Origin: Proteromonas lacertae
Taxonomy: Eukaryota > Sar > Bigyra > Opalinata > Proteromonadidae
DNA: 64,000 nt
Direction: 5' to 3'
Assembly: GCA_002245135.1 (NCBI GenBank)
Contig: NGBS01000892.1
Coordinates: 1-64,000, forward strand
Of the stretch, positions 18,939 to 31,375 are shown piece after piece. Under the pieces are notes generated by a model. It saw only the letters and a program-made list of their open reading frames with translations, did no database searches and was not told where the DNA came from. Position 1 is the stretch's first letter; each line of letters starts with the position of its first letter. The position numbers and the translations under genes are program-made.

Positions 18939-21900
18939 TTAACTATCTTCATAACTTCCATATCCTCTCAATATTATATCAACACTCTCAGCTTCTTCTA
19001 CTGTAAATCTAAAACGACTCTCATAAAAAACATTCTTCTTAGGATGAAAATCAACATTCAATATAAAAGGCATTTTCTCTGGCCATTCTATTTCATTCGG
19101 TTGATATCCTTCTTGACTTTCTATCGAATAACAAGGTCCTTTAATTACACCTTCTGTAGAACTAAAATGAAATACACTTGCATCATCAACAATGTTGTTT
19201 TTATTATTCTTATTCTCTTCATTAGATTGATGAGATAATGACCATTTTACATCAACTTCACTTGGATTCATTAAAATTAACCTGGTAGTTTTCATTTCAC
19301 TTGTATTTACTACATTATAATTATATTCCACTGGTTTAATCACTAACATTGGATGTAATTCTTCACATTCAATTGGAATATCTTGAATACTTCCATTATT
19401 ATAAGTTACTCTTAATTTTCCATTAATTATATTGGATAAGATAGGAATAGAGGATTTTGCTGTATGAACTAAAGTCTTAAAAGTTTCGTTTCTGAATTTC
19501 TTTGATGCATTATTTTTAATTCCACATTCTAAATTGCTCTTTATATCTAACTTATACACCAATTTCTTATCATTAAAATATTCATTACTTTTAATCGAAG
19601 GATGATCAGCAATACTTTTGTTACTTACTTCTACAATATCAAATGGTCTGGTTGTTTCTAAACTAAAAGTAATTTCATTACTTGTATTATTTGTTAAACA
19701 TAAATATTTAGTAAAAGATGGATGGCTTGATGGATTAATTGACCATATTTTTATATTCAATTTTGTCTTATCAATTGATAGTTTTGGATATAAGACATTT
19801 GCTCTAATACCAAACGACAAACAATTTTCTAATTTTGGTCTTCTCACAGATGAATTATTATTACTATTATTAATAATCCATTCTCCATCGATTAATACTA
19901 AACAATCGTATTTACTCTCTTCTTCACTACCTGGAAATGTTATTACAAACTCTCTTGTACAATGTGAAGGTATTAATTGTTTATTTGGACTTATAACAAA
20001 TGGAGATTCTACAAATCTCTTATCATTTCGATCATATGATAATTTATAGTATATATCAGGCTCATTTCTATTCATATTAGGTAAACAATGAATATTGAAG
20101 TAATTTTCTTGTTCTGCTAATAGATTTCTTTGCCTAAAACTTACCATTATATCATATGGTCCAAGATTTCTAATTTTAATTGGTTTATTATATTTTCCAC
20201 TATTTACTATCTGATTTGGTATATTTAATATATACGGATTAACATTATAATCTAAACCAACACAATCTTTCACTATTTCTAATGGACATCCTACAACTTT
20301 AGCTTTTACATTTAATAATACATTCTCATTAATACCATCTATTTCACATACTAATTCATCTTTATAACTACCAGGTATATCTGCATAACAATCTAATTGG
20401 ATTACTATTTGTTCCCAAGGATTTAATACTCCTTCACTTGGTGTATTAATTAGTACCAATCCTTGTCCACTACTTAACATTTTGTCAATGTGTTTCTCTA
20501 CCTTTTGAGTGGTTAAATATTCAATTCCTTTCTTTGATATGAAACGGTTAGTTTTTTCATGTTTATTATCCAATATTTTTCTTTTCTTTGTATTTGTATT
20601 TGTATTTGTATTTGTATTAGTGTGTATAAATGTATTCTGTAATTCTAAAGAATCTTCACTCATTGATGGCATTAAATTATCCAATGGAACAATTTCATTT
20701 GTTTTTGATAATTTATTATTTTTATTACTATTCAATATTGAAGTGGATTTATTCAATACAAGTGATTGAACTACACCAACTCTAGAATTATTACTTTTAA
20801 AACTGGTCTTTTGATGATTGGATGGATCAGAAACACATATTGTTGATTGTACTCCATCTTCACGTATTAATCCAGTAATATTATCAATATTATCAGTATT
20901 AGGCTTTAAATATAATCCATCTTGACTAAATGTAGTAAAATATAATCGATAATTCGTCTTAATTCCACTGTAATTACCTATTATTAAATATTTAGTATAT
21001 TGTTTATTCAGTTCTAAATTATCACCAAAATCTATTTCAGGTAATTCTGATGGTAAAACATCATTGGGTTTCAACAATTCCAAGTTACTATTTGATGGAA
21101 GATTATCACTTATTGTATAACCAACCATTAAATCTCTAACTGTTGCTTTAGTTTCAAATCCTAGTGGATAAAGTATTCCACCAACATCACATGAAAATAG
21201 ATTCTCTATATAACCATCTTTCTTTGCAGTATAAGTGAGTTTAACTTCCAAATTTTGTTTTTCTGTTAAAGTGCCTTTTGAGGGAGTTAATTCATATTTA
21301 AATTCATCATTTTCACTGTCTGTATTATTGTCAGGAAAAGATTCACAATGGAAATCGTAGGTAGTATCTAAATTAGAACAGTTCTTTAGATGTAATATTC
21401 TTGTTACTGGAACACCAACATAAATAGTTCCAAAATCAACTACTAATTCTTTCAAATATACTTCTGGAGCTTGAATTTCTGCTCGTAATGGTAAATATTG
21501 AACTGTTTTCATATCATTGTAATATATTTTCAAACTATTTCTCATTCTTTCAGGTAATTTTCCTGCTAAACATTTACAATCGATTAATATCTTTTCTTTT
21601 GGTTTAAATGTATAATGTTTTGGATATGAATCTATTGTTGCTTTATTTGGATCAGTTTCTTTATCTTCAATTAAATTATTATCATTCTCTTTAAACATTC
21701 CATTTAGTTTATACGCTGAGAAATATACTTCTATTGGTACATTCGTTATATTGCTAATTGGTATTTTAAATGTATTTGAATGATCTACTCCTAACAAGCC
21801 AAAGTCAAGCTCTGGTATGTCAAAATGTAATTTTGGTAAAATAACTTCACACTTTATTCTTAATCTATATTCTTTTTGTTTTATATTAGCTATTCTGACT

Positions 21901-24721
21901 GGATAAGTAATATCTAATTTACCATAATCACGATCTTTTGGTTTTAAGAATACTTCTACTGTTACAGGATGTTCTGGTTCAATTACATTGGTTGGAACTT
22001 TCAATTCAATAATTGACCAATCATTTAATGTATTTTCAGATGCAGGCTCGACATAAGGCTTGTCAATTTCAAATGTTGTTGGAGCACTACTGTTATTAGT
22101 GAGTGTAAAATTATTTGTATAAATATTATTAGGATATATACAACCATGAAATTCAATTATACTTTTATCTATTGTTACATCCAATAATAACGGTATTCCT
22201 CTTAATTCTATGTTAATACATCTACAGATGACTAATTCTATTCTATTACTCTCATTCTTCTGTGATTTTACCAACATAGAAGTTCGAGTTACTGGTGCAT
22301 TATTCGGTAATACAGTTTCAACGTATTTTTCACCACATGGAAATATTGTATCTGTTGGAGAACTTTCTTTTGGAATATTCTTAATGAAGAGTGATAAAGT
22401 AGCATGTAATTGTTTCAATTCTTTAGGATGATAGGTAATTAATGTTTCTAGTGTTTCATTTGCCTTTAATACTCCTTCTACTTGATCTAAATCAATATCA
22501 TCACATTCAATGAAGTTATTATTATCATCAAGTAAATACCACTGATATTGTAAATCAATATATGTATTACTTTGTATTGTCACTTTGTGAGTTTCTTTAT
22601 CTCCAATCATACAGTCAGTAAATGCAACATAATCTGTTTTTAGATTCTTTACAATTTGCCATTCTTTATCTAAATCTACATCTTCATCATCTTCATCATT
22701 ATCTTCACGATATTCACTATTATTATTATTTGATTTTCTAGTAATTGATTCATTTGTAGGAATATCATCAATAGCATCCCATGTTAATTGCACTGGTTGA
22801 CATAACCCTACTAAGGTATATTCATATACTAAACAATGATCACAACATATGTAAAATTTACCTTCATGACGACCTATCTCTAATGGACAAAATCTAATTT
22901 CACAAACTACATCTTTGTTATGTTCAATAGTGAATTCAGTTGGTTTTATAGTAAATGCATCGAATTTCAATATTCCTTCCTTTGTTCTTCTTTCTAAATA
23001 ATTCTCTGTGTCTAATAACATCCAAAAATGACCTTCTCCTCCTTTGTTGATTATTGGTTGTTTTAAAATGATTTTATCTCCCATTAGACATGCACCAACA
23101 TCTATTGTGGATGGTAAAGTAAGAATTGGTGGATCTCTTCTGGCTTGAAGTGGAATTAAAAATTGATTTGAATCAGAAATGACAATTATACCCTAGATAA
23201 AATAAAATAATATATATAAATATAAATATATATACATCATCATAATCTCTTGCTTCATCAGGCATAAATCTAATATATACTTTACAACTCATCCCTGCAG
23301 CAATATCACCATTACCAGCATAGCCCTTTGGGTATTGAATATCTATTATTGTAAAAAATTCAGTTTTAGGTGGTAGAATCTGAATTCTTTTTGTAATTGA
23401 ACTTCCATTATAGACGAAAACCTCTTGCTGATATTGTAATCCTTTTAGATAATCACGATATAACACAACTTCAGGTTTAGCATAAAAGCCTGTCTCATTA
23501 CGCTGAAAATAACAAGGTTGAGGCTTGAGTGTGGTTTGACCTCCTAAACCATTAACAGCTGTTTCTTGTTCATAAGTCATTAATGTCTCTCTTAAATGAG
23601 AATTTGCTTGCTTAGTATTTCTATATCTTGGATTCTTTAAGAAATTGTTTTTGGCATTCATTTCTCGTAGTGTCTTCATAGTAGCATCTAATTCATCTCC
23701 TGTTAATACATCCTTAGCAGGTAATAATATCTTAGCACGATGTGTTTTACTATCTGTTTGTTGTTGTTGATTGATATTCTTTGATAATGATTCCATCTTC
23801 TTTAATGCTTCTTTTTCTCTCTTTGCCTTTGTTCTATTAAGTATTCCTGTTCTAGAAATAACATGATTATCAATTACTTGAGTACTCTTCAAATAATGTG
23901 GTGGAATTTTGGCTGTTCCAAAAATTACTTTCATATTATCAGGTAACTCAACATTTCCTGTTAAATATAATGTCTTTTCATTGTAATTATCAATTAAATC
24001 AGTACCAATAACTACATGTCTCTTTACACCTGGTGAACCTTTAATTTCATTTAATTTTGTCAATTTCTCATTCTCTTCCAAAGGAATATCAGTTTTAAGT
24101 AATAATCCCCTTTCCTTTAAATATTTTTTCACATTCATTGTATGTTCATTGGCTTCTTGATTTCTCTTTTCTAATTCTTGCATCATTGTATCTAATTGAT
24201 CTACTCTACCAGAAAATGACTCTTGAATCTAAAATATTATAATTTATTTATTATATTATACATTATTAAGTATAGAATTCTGTATTTCTATATTTTCTTG
24301 TGATAATTCTAATTTCTTTTCTTCTAATTCTGGCTGTGGTTTCTCTTCTTCAACAGGTTGGTCAATTGGTTCTTCTTCTATTACTAGTGATGGTTCTGGT
24401 TCTTTTACTTTGCTCTTTCTTTCTTTCTTTGAACTTACTTTGCTATTTCTCTTTGATGCTATTTTATTATATTATAAATAGGAATATACACTTTGGACTT
24501 TTGGGTTCTTTACTACCTTTTGAAGATTTTGAAACACTTGAAGATCTAGAAGATTTCTTAGGAGTTTTTGGTTCTTCAGGTGGCTGATCAGTTGCATCAT
24601 CTGTAGTCTGAGTTTCTTGTTGAGGAGGAGGTTGTGGAGGTTCTTTGGGGAATTCTTCTGGAAATAAGTCTTTAAATGTAGCTCTAAATACATGAGCTAC
24701 AGATCCTACTCTTCCTTCCAT
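18939..24721 (-). CDS. DLEC1: DLEC1/CFAP81-like axonemal ASH/MSP-domain protein, 1,891 aa
   Basis: Four exons (24721-24490, 24458-24262, 24228-23236, 23192-18939) join over introns of 31, 33 and 43 nt to an exact 1,892 codons. Residues 1-140 are low-complexity and Glu/Lys-rich. After a helical stretch, the motif RRDPPILTLPSTIDVGACLM introduces the series of immunoglobulin-like ASH/MSP domains, each with a (D/L)FG...N-x(S/T) pattern. The PP-x-LTLP-x-x-D-x-G-x-C-L signature fits DLEC1 (FAP81), known as a ciliary, central-pair-linked protein of about 1,750 residues. CFAP74 is the main alternative. The 4.25-kb last exon is uninterrupted, in contrast to the HYDIN relic downstream. A short TTTG-rich repeat codes Asn-Thr repeats near 20600. 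Confidence 0.7.
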
Positions 24722-24834
24722 TATTTAATCAATATATGAAAAAACTAATGAAAAATAAAAGAATTAAAAATCAAAACGGTTAAAGTTGGTTTGATAAAAG
24801 TTTGATTCTGTTTTAGATTAGGATTAAATTCTGT
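24722..24834. promoter_or_regulatory. Shared 113-bp divergent promoter interval
   Basis: The DLEC1-like gene starts leftward at 24721 and the ZNF830-like gene rightward at 24835. All transcription signals for both must lie in or near these 113 bp. A(n) runs and a GGTTAAAGTTGGTTTGAT stretch are visible; no defined factor site is claimed. Confidence 0.5.
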
Positions 24835-25762
24835 ATGTCTGGAGCAGTTAAAAGGAAATCTGAAGGTACATCTTCTTATTTGAAGAAACCATTAAGCAAT
24901 GGGAAAGTATTGTGTAAATTATGTGGAATAGCAATTAATAATGAAGCTCTATGGGAAAGTCATGTTAGAAGTGTTGATCACTTGAATGTATATAATTTAA
25001 TTGATTTATAGAATGTATTAGGCAATAAGTAATTTGAAAGATAGTTTAAATAAAAAACCTAAGATCGATAGTTCATCTTCAAATAAAGACATACAGGCTG
25101 ATAATACTGATAATAGAATATTTAATGATTATACAATGTCTAGGGGCAGTATTACAAATGAGACTGAAAGATGGGAAGAAAGAGTTCAGAAAAACTCTGA
25201 TCTATACAAACATGCAGAAAAGAAGGGAACTACCAAATTACCTGCAGGATTCTTTGATGATAGAAAAATAGATTCAAAAGTAAGAGGTATGATGTATGTT
25301 AAACCAAGAAAACCAGCAATTGCAGCTCAATCATCATCAGTATTGTTTGAAAAACAACCAACCAGTACAATAATAACTTCAACAGAAAATGAAACTCAAG
25401 AAAAAGAAGAAGAAGGATATAATGATGTAGATGAAGGAATAGAAGATATTGTTATAACTAGTAATTCAATAGATGAACAGCTAAAGATAGCAGAAATGGA
25501 GCAGACTGCATATATGATGAAAATAAAGGAGATATATGATAAAATAAATAAAACAAAAAGCAGTTTGACTGATGAAGACAAACTGATAATGGATGAACTA
25601 TTAGGACATAATACAAATAATACTGGAATTGAAATGGAAGAAGAAAATGAAGATAAAGTGATAGTGTCTACTGTTTCAAGTGAAGAAATTAGTGATATAA
25701 TGAGAAGAAAGAAGAAGATGAGAAGTGAAAGAAGAAAGAAGAGTGGGATTAATAGAGGATGA
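24835..25762 (+). CDS. ZNF830: ZNF830/CCDC16-like zinc-finger protein, 297 aa
   Basis: Two exons (24835-24987, 25022-25762) join over a 34-nt intron to 298 codons including the stop. A single C2H2 finger of the U1-C/matrin type is at residues 27-48: CKLCGIAINNEALWESHVRS, then H. The motif LPAGFFDDRKIDSKVRG closely matches the LP-x-GFFDD-x-x-x-D-x-x-VR block of ZNF830, a nuclear protein linked to pre-mRNA splicing and genome stability. The C-terminus is acidic and helical, ending in a basic KRRKKS-type tail. It is shorter than the human protein (372 aa). The internal ATG after the intron would lose the finger, so the upstream start is preferred. Confidence 0.8.
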
Positions 25763-25994
25763 TCATTTAGATAGCAAACGAAAGTAAGATAATTAACAAT
25801 AATTATGTGTTTATTTTTATCTATAAAATGAAAAAATGCAAAATGGCACATTTCATAGATGATATACATATTAACTAGATGACTTTAATATATTTATCAA
25901 AGAATTTTAATTTAAAAAAAGATTCGTTTTAATTATTCAAACCAAGATTTTATAATTTTGCTCATTTCTATTTAATTCCATACATTTATAAGGC

Positions 25995-26675
25995 ATGTCA
26001 AGTTGTATTAAATACTTTTTATTTTGTTATGACTAGATAATCAAGATGACACCCCACCACCACTTGATGGAAGAAATATAAACAACAAAAGGTATATCAT
26101 CTGAAATATTATTATTAATAGAAACCAAAACGATAACAAAAATTATGGGTATAATTATTTATTATGTACTAGCAAGCATTATCAACATGCGAATAGTGAC
26201 TATTATAATCAAAAGAATAAGACTGTATATTTTATGATGCAGTTATAAATGTATAGGCATATTTACAGCAAAGAATTAAACAGTTGGAAACTCAATTAGC
26301 TCAAGAGAGAATGAAATCAGAGAAATATGAACATATATTTGATAGAATGAAACCAATATTCGATGTTCTTGAATCTTTTTTTGCTGAATCCGTATATTCT
26401 CAAACATTATTATAATTTTTTAGATGCAATTTAGATATTCTGCTTATCAAGCAATCCAACAAGCCAATGGTCAGCCACTTACACAGCCAATGTATTATTC
26501 ACCACATCACCTCCATCCAAACACTCCAACACCTCCACCACCTTATTTGAAACCAACAGCAATGTCAACACAACCACAACAACAACAACCTCCTCCACAA
26601 CAACAACAACCAATTCCCAACAGCAGCAACAACAACAACAAGTAATTCCTCCATCAACTACACCACCAACAGTTC

Positions 26676-26710
<35 letters not shown>

Positions 26711-27628
26711 GTAATTCCTCCATCAACTACACCACCAACAGTTCAACAACAACAACAACAACAACCATTATTACAACAAACATCATCTGCTACTCCAACA
26801 AACCATCCTCCACCTCAAATCTTGTCAAACACTATATCTACACCTCCTCAACAACACTCTGTAGGTATGTCACCATCATCTGCATCTGCATCTCAATTAC
26901 ATCATCAACATCACCATCAACAACAACAACAACAACCAATGCCACAAACTACAAGTAGAATTGGTATTCAGAATATACTACCAGTTGCTGTTAATACTTT
27001 ACCTCGTTCAATGTTGCCAATTCCTGAAAATAATAGTAATAATGATAATAAAATACCATCCAGTGTACCAGGAGCAGCAGTACCACTACAAACATCTGTA
27101 GTATATAACAATGTAAGTGGTAATAATCCCTGTAATATAAAAGATCCAAGACCATGGATATTCAGTATGAAAAGTAACAATAAAGAATTAATAATGAATG
27201 AATTAGAATTCGAAGAGAATGATATTATTCTATGTGATGTGTCAAGCTGGACAAAGACAAGTGCATGTGTTGTTTCATTACGTAAATTGTTCAATTTAAA
27301 TGGATTTCAATTGAATTCAAGTTTTTGGGAAGAGATTAGAATTCATTTTAGATCATTAGTTCCAAAGGAGAAGTGTTTATTTCTGATTAATAATGATAGT
27401 AACAGCGATATTGTTAATGAAAGAATAAGTAGATTATGTAGTACAATAAGTGACTCATGGAATGATGTAGAATGTAGTTATGGAGAGTTGGGAAGAATAG
27501 CTGTAGTTATAAATGTATATATTATAATTATTATATTTATATTATTATTATAGAACTGGAATTCTAATAATGTAGTATATAAGAGACATGTTTTCAATGT
27601 AACTCCTCTTGATAAAGGTAAAGAGTAG
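25995..27628 (+). CDS. Gln/Pro-rich protein of unknown function, multi-exon, one frame slip
   Basis: Not recognised. Short introns join small exons (start uncertain, perhaps ATG at 25995) to a coiled segment (QRIKQLETQLAQERMKSEKY), then exon 26424 with a Pro/Gln-rich domain. The frame changes inside the CAA repeats around 26610-26645; beyond that the reading frame continues through two VIPPSTTPPTVQ copies and a long low-complexity region. A globular domain follows (about 27120-27520): KDPRPWIFSMKSNNKEL, FEENDIILCDVSSWTK and SFWEEIRIHFRSLVPKEK. A last 38-nt intron leads to KRHVFNVTPLDKGKE. The poly-Q/N style suggests a regulatory or scaffold protein. The frame slip may be repeat-length variation or a sequencing error. 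Confidence 0.55.
26642..26779 (+). repeat. Two 69-bp minisatellite units within coding sequence
   Basis: GTAATTCCTCCATCAACTAC starts copies at 26642 and 26711. Each copy of 69 bp is 23 codons and ends in a CAA run of variable length. The unit size keeps the frame, so copy-number change would only lengthen the protein. Confidence 0.7.
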
Positions 27629-27800
27629 ATTAATTGAAGAGAATTAATGGTTATTGAATTTAAAGAAATTGATTAAATTATAGAAGTTTTATTATTATAT
27701 ATTTTTGATATATAGATTGTTGTGTGTGTTTTGTTTATTATCTCAAACATATCATTTAAAAATTTCAATATAATATTGAGGAACTAAATAAATACTTCTT

Positions 27801-30800
27801 TTATTCCTCTAATATTCCATCTAATTCTTCTTGACATATTCCATCAAAGTGGATTAGTCTTATAGTTGAAAATGTGTTTAAGAATGTTTTTAATTCTGAT
27901 TTATCTATATCTTCTTTTACACTTATTGATAATGCATCTAAACAATCAAACACTTCTTGATTTTTTATCATAAATCTTAACTCACTTTCATTAAATTCAT
28001 TTCCTATTAGATATAGATATCTTAATGGTTTATAATCTTTCAATCTTTCTGATAAAATTTTTAATCCTTTTTCACTCATTCCAATATCTATTCAAACAAA
28101 ATGATTATATTATATTCATAAAATACCTGATAGATTTAATGATGAATTATAATCATCAACAAACTTATCTAAATATTTACATATTAACTCTATTCCTTCA
28201 TTTCCAATTTCATTATTGTATATTTCAATAAATTCTACATTTTTTGGCAAAGAATCTGTTAATTCTTTCAACCCATCATAACTTATATAATTATCAGATA
28301 AATCAAGCTTTGAATAGTTGATCTGTTTAATTAATGTAATATAAGAATCATTGATATTCATATCTATTTTACAACAAAACAAATATTCTATACTTGAAAA
28401 ATCACATTCATATCTTGTTTTCTTTTTAACACAATAATCCAAATAGTATTCCAATTCTTCATTTCTCCATAAAGGATTGTTTATTTCTATGAATGGATAT
28501 TCTTCTTTTTCTAATGATTTTGAACAAATTATTATTAATCCTTTACTACTTATATTATTTCCATTTAGATTCATTATTCTACAACCTCTTATTGAATCTA
28601 TTTTATCTGCTAATAATATTACACTTTTATCATCTATTGAAATATTACTCAAATTCATTTCACCTTGGTAATTCAACAAATTTATATTCTTTAGCAATAA
28701 TTTGAATCCAATATTTCCAATTGGATTATCTGTTAAATTATAGATTAGCGAGAAAATAAATATACTATAAAGGAAGAGACTTGATATATTGTCATTCTCT
28801 TTCACATATTTTATCAAATAATATATTACATCTGAATTAATATCATTACTACTTATATGAAGTTGTACTTTTTTTTTAATATTCTTTAAACCATCCAATA
28901 AATGTTTTAATCCACTTGAAGATAATCCCATACCTATTGTATATTAAAATAACAATTATACCCCAACAATATATCGAGTTTTCATAATCTTTTAATAAAT
29001 GTAAATATGGAGATAATAGTTTCATTCCTTCATCTCCTATTTCATTTCCATTTAATTGAACTTCTTTAAGGCTTGGTAGTAAATTCAAGTTGTACATCAA
29101 TATTTCTATACTTTTATATGTTAATTTATTATCTATATAATAATAAAAATATCAAATTTTACAACGCAAATATAACCTTTCTATATTCCTTAATTCATTC
29201 CATCTTAAAGAAATAAATGATTTGAAAATATCATCATCAACTTCACAATTACTAAGATTTAATTTATTATAATATTTGATATATTCTATTAATCTTGGAA
29301 CATCTTCATCAATCAGTAATTCTATACTTCCATTAAAATCAAATTTTATATTTGATATAGGATATTTGGAGAATAAAGCTTTCAATCCTTTTGAATGAAT
29401 ATTTTTATTTGATTTAATATCTATCCTCATTATGTTTGGATGTTTATATAACTCTTCTGATAATAATATCATTGATTCATTATTTAAATTCATTCCATTA
29501 AGATTTAATTCATTATCTTTGTTGATTAATAAATGTAAATACGGAAGTAATGATTTGAATCCTATTGAACCAATTAGATTAGCTATTACATTGAATATAT
29601 ATAAGAGTAATAAATACAAGAAAGATCAACATATTTCAATTTCATCAATGGAATTGATTTAACGAATGATTCAATAAAATGAAAAGAAAGACTGCATCCT
29701 GACAAAGACAATTCTTCAAGCTGTGCTAAGTGTGAAAATAATGATCCAATTAATAATTGAAATTGGAGAGGAATATTAATATATTCTAATTAGGTTAAAT
29801 TGATTAAAAATATACTTAATTTGAGTTTTTTAGGGTTGATAGGTGTAATTGTTCTGAAGAAATAACATAATCCTTCTTTGCAGAAACAAAAACATTCAGA
29901 GTTTACTTTGATTGTTTCTTCATCATCTTTATCAAAATCAATATTCAATATCATTTCATCTAAAAAACACTCTTTTCTATCTTTACATTGATGAAGAATA
30001 TGATATTCAAGCTTTTCTTTTATTGGCTTGTCTTTTATTATACATTCATTATAATATTCATCAATATACTTATAAAGAACAACACCATCTCTGTTCTTCA
30101 GTTTTAACATCAATAGAACAGATAAAATCTTTTCATTCTCTTTTTGACTGTATTTATATATTAGAAAATTGATCAATTCTAGAATTATTGAATAATAATA
30201 ACTATATATATATATATACTATCACTACTTCTAGAATTTATGTAATAATCAACAGGTAATAATAATGGATATCTCCAAATCTTTTCATCTAAAGAAGATA
30301 GAATCTCAATTCTATTTTCAATAATCATCAAAAAACCATCATTACTCATCTTTATCTCACTCATTTTGATTATTTCTTTTTTCAATTCTTTTAAACCCAA
30401 TCTATCTTCACTATTCACCTTCAATATTCTGCATATTATTTCTTTCATATTATCATCACATTCTATATCTAAACTGTATTTACATCTCAGGACATTATTC
30501 ATAGTTTTCATCATACTATCATCTTCATTAAATGGTAATTTCTTATAAATCATCTCATATAATATACAGCCAATTGACCAAATCACACTTCTTTCACTAA
30601 ATTCTAATCCGTTTAATTCTTCTGGGCTTTTGAAGCAGATGTCATATATTCTTAAATCTTCTTCTTTTCTCAATTCATTCAAACATAAATCACATATCTT
30701 TTTTTCATCATCACTTTCATATATTATATTGCTACTCTTCAAATTACTTACCATTAACTCATATTCACTCAATATCATCAATATATCACATAAAGAACAT

Positions 30801-31188
30801 ATCAATCTACATATATCACTACTTGTAAAGCAGTTACTATGAATAATCTCTTCGAAATCTCTACTGTAAAAATTTCTTTCTATTATCATAGCATTATCAT
30901 CAAATATTATTATTTCAGTTGGATAAGTTAAGCAACTACAATGAGCTAATAAAAGCGACTGAATCTCGAAGTATTTTAAGATTTTCTTTTCCTTTATACC
31001 GTCAATGTTTATAATCTTTATCATGTTCATATCATTATCATGCTCAACTACCAAATCTACTTCATTTATACTCTTTTCTACTTTCTCTTTTATCTATTAT
31101 ATCAATATAATCAAATTTCAGATACTTGTGATTCTGATGGTAGTCTACAGTTGATTACATCATCAACTAGTGAGTTTAAGCAAAACAT
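27801..31188 (-). CDS. Pseudokinase-leucine-rich-repeat protein, 1,038 aa
   Basis: Nine exons joined over 28-41 nt introns give exactly 1,039 codons. Exon 1 encodes MFCLNSLVDDVINCRLPSES. A TKL-like kinase fold follows (about residues 40-300), but the catalytic loop reads ELMVSNLKSSNIIY in place of HRD-x-K-x-x-N, the DFG site reads CDLC, and no glycine loop is visible. FKSPEELNG and SVIWSIGCILYEMIYKKLPF keep the APE and DxW regions. The Asp of HRD and of DFG are absent, so catalysis is unlikely. From about residue 440, ribonuclease-inhibitor-like LRRs repeat (LKEVQLNGNEIGDEGMKLL, LDLSDNYISYDGLKEL). It is probably a cytosolic scaffold or sensor. A partial copy lies at 35.3 kb. Confidence 0.8.
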
Positions 31189-31375
31189 TTCTTTTTGATG
31201 TTTCAATATATTTAGTCGTTACATTTTTTTATTCTTATTTTTATTTGAGGTTCATTGTTTTGTTATTATAGTATATGATACAAACTATCAATAGTCTTAA
31301 AAGCATGAAAATAACTTAATAATAATAATAAATTAACAATCTAATTTCATTATATCACTAACCATAACAAAATCT

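Noticed and set aside
30185-31093. Active protein kinase
   Set aside because: The HRD and DFG aspartates are both missing in an intact frame, so a pseudokinase is the better reading.
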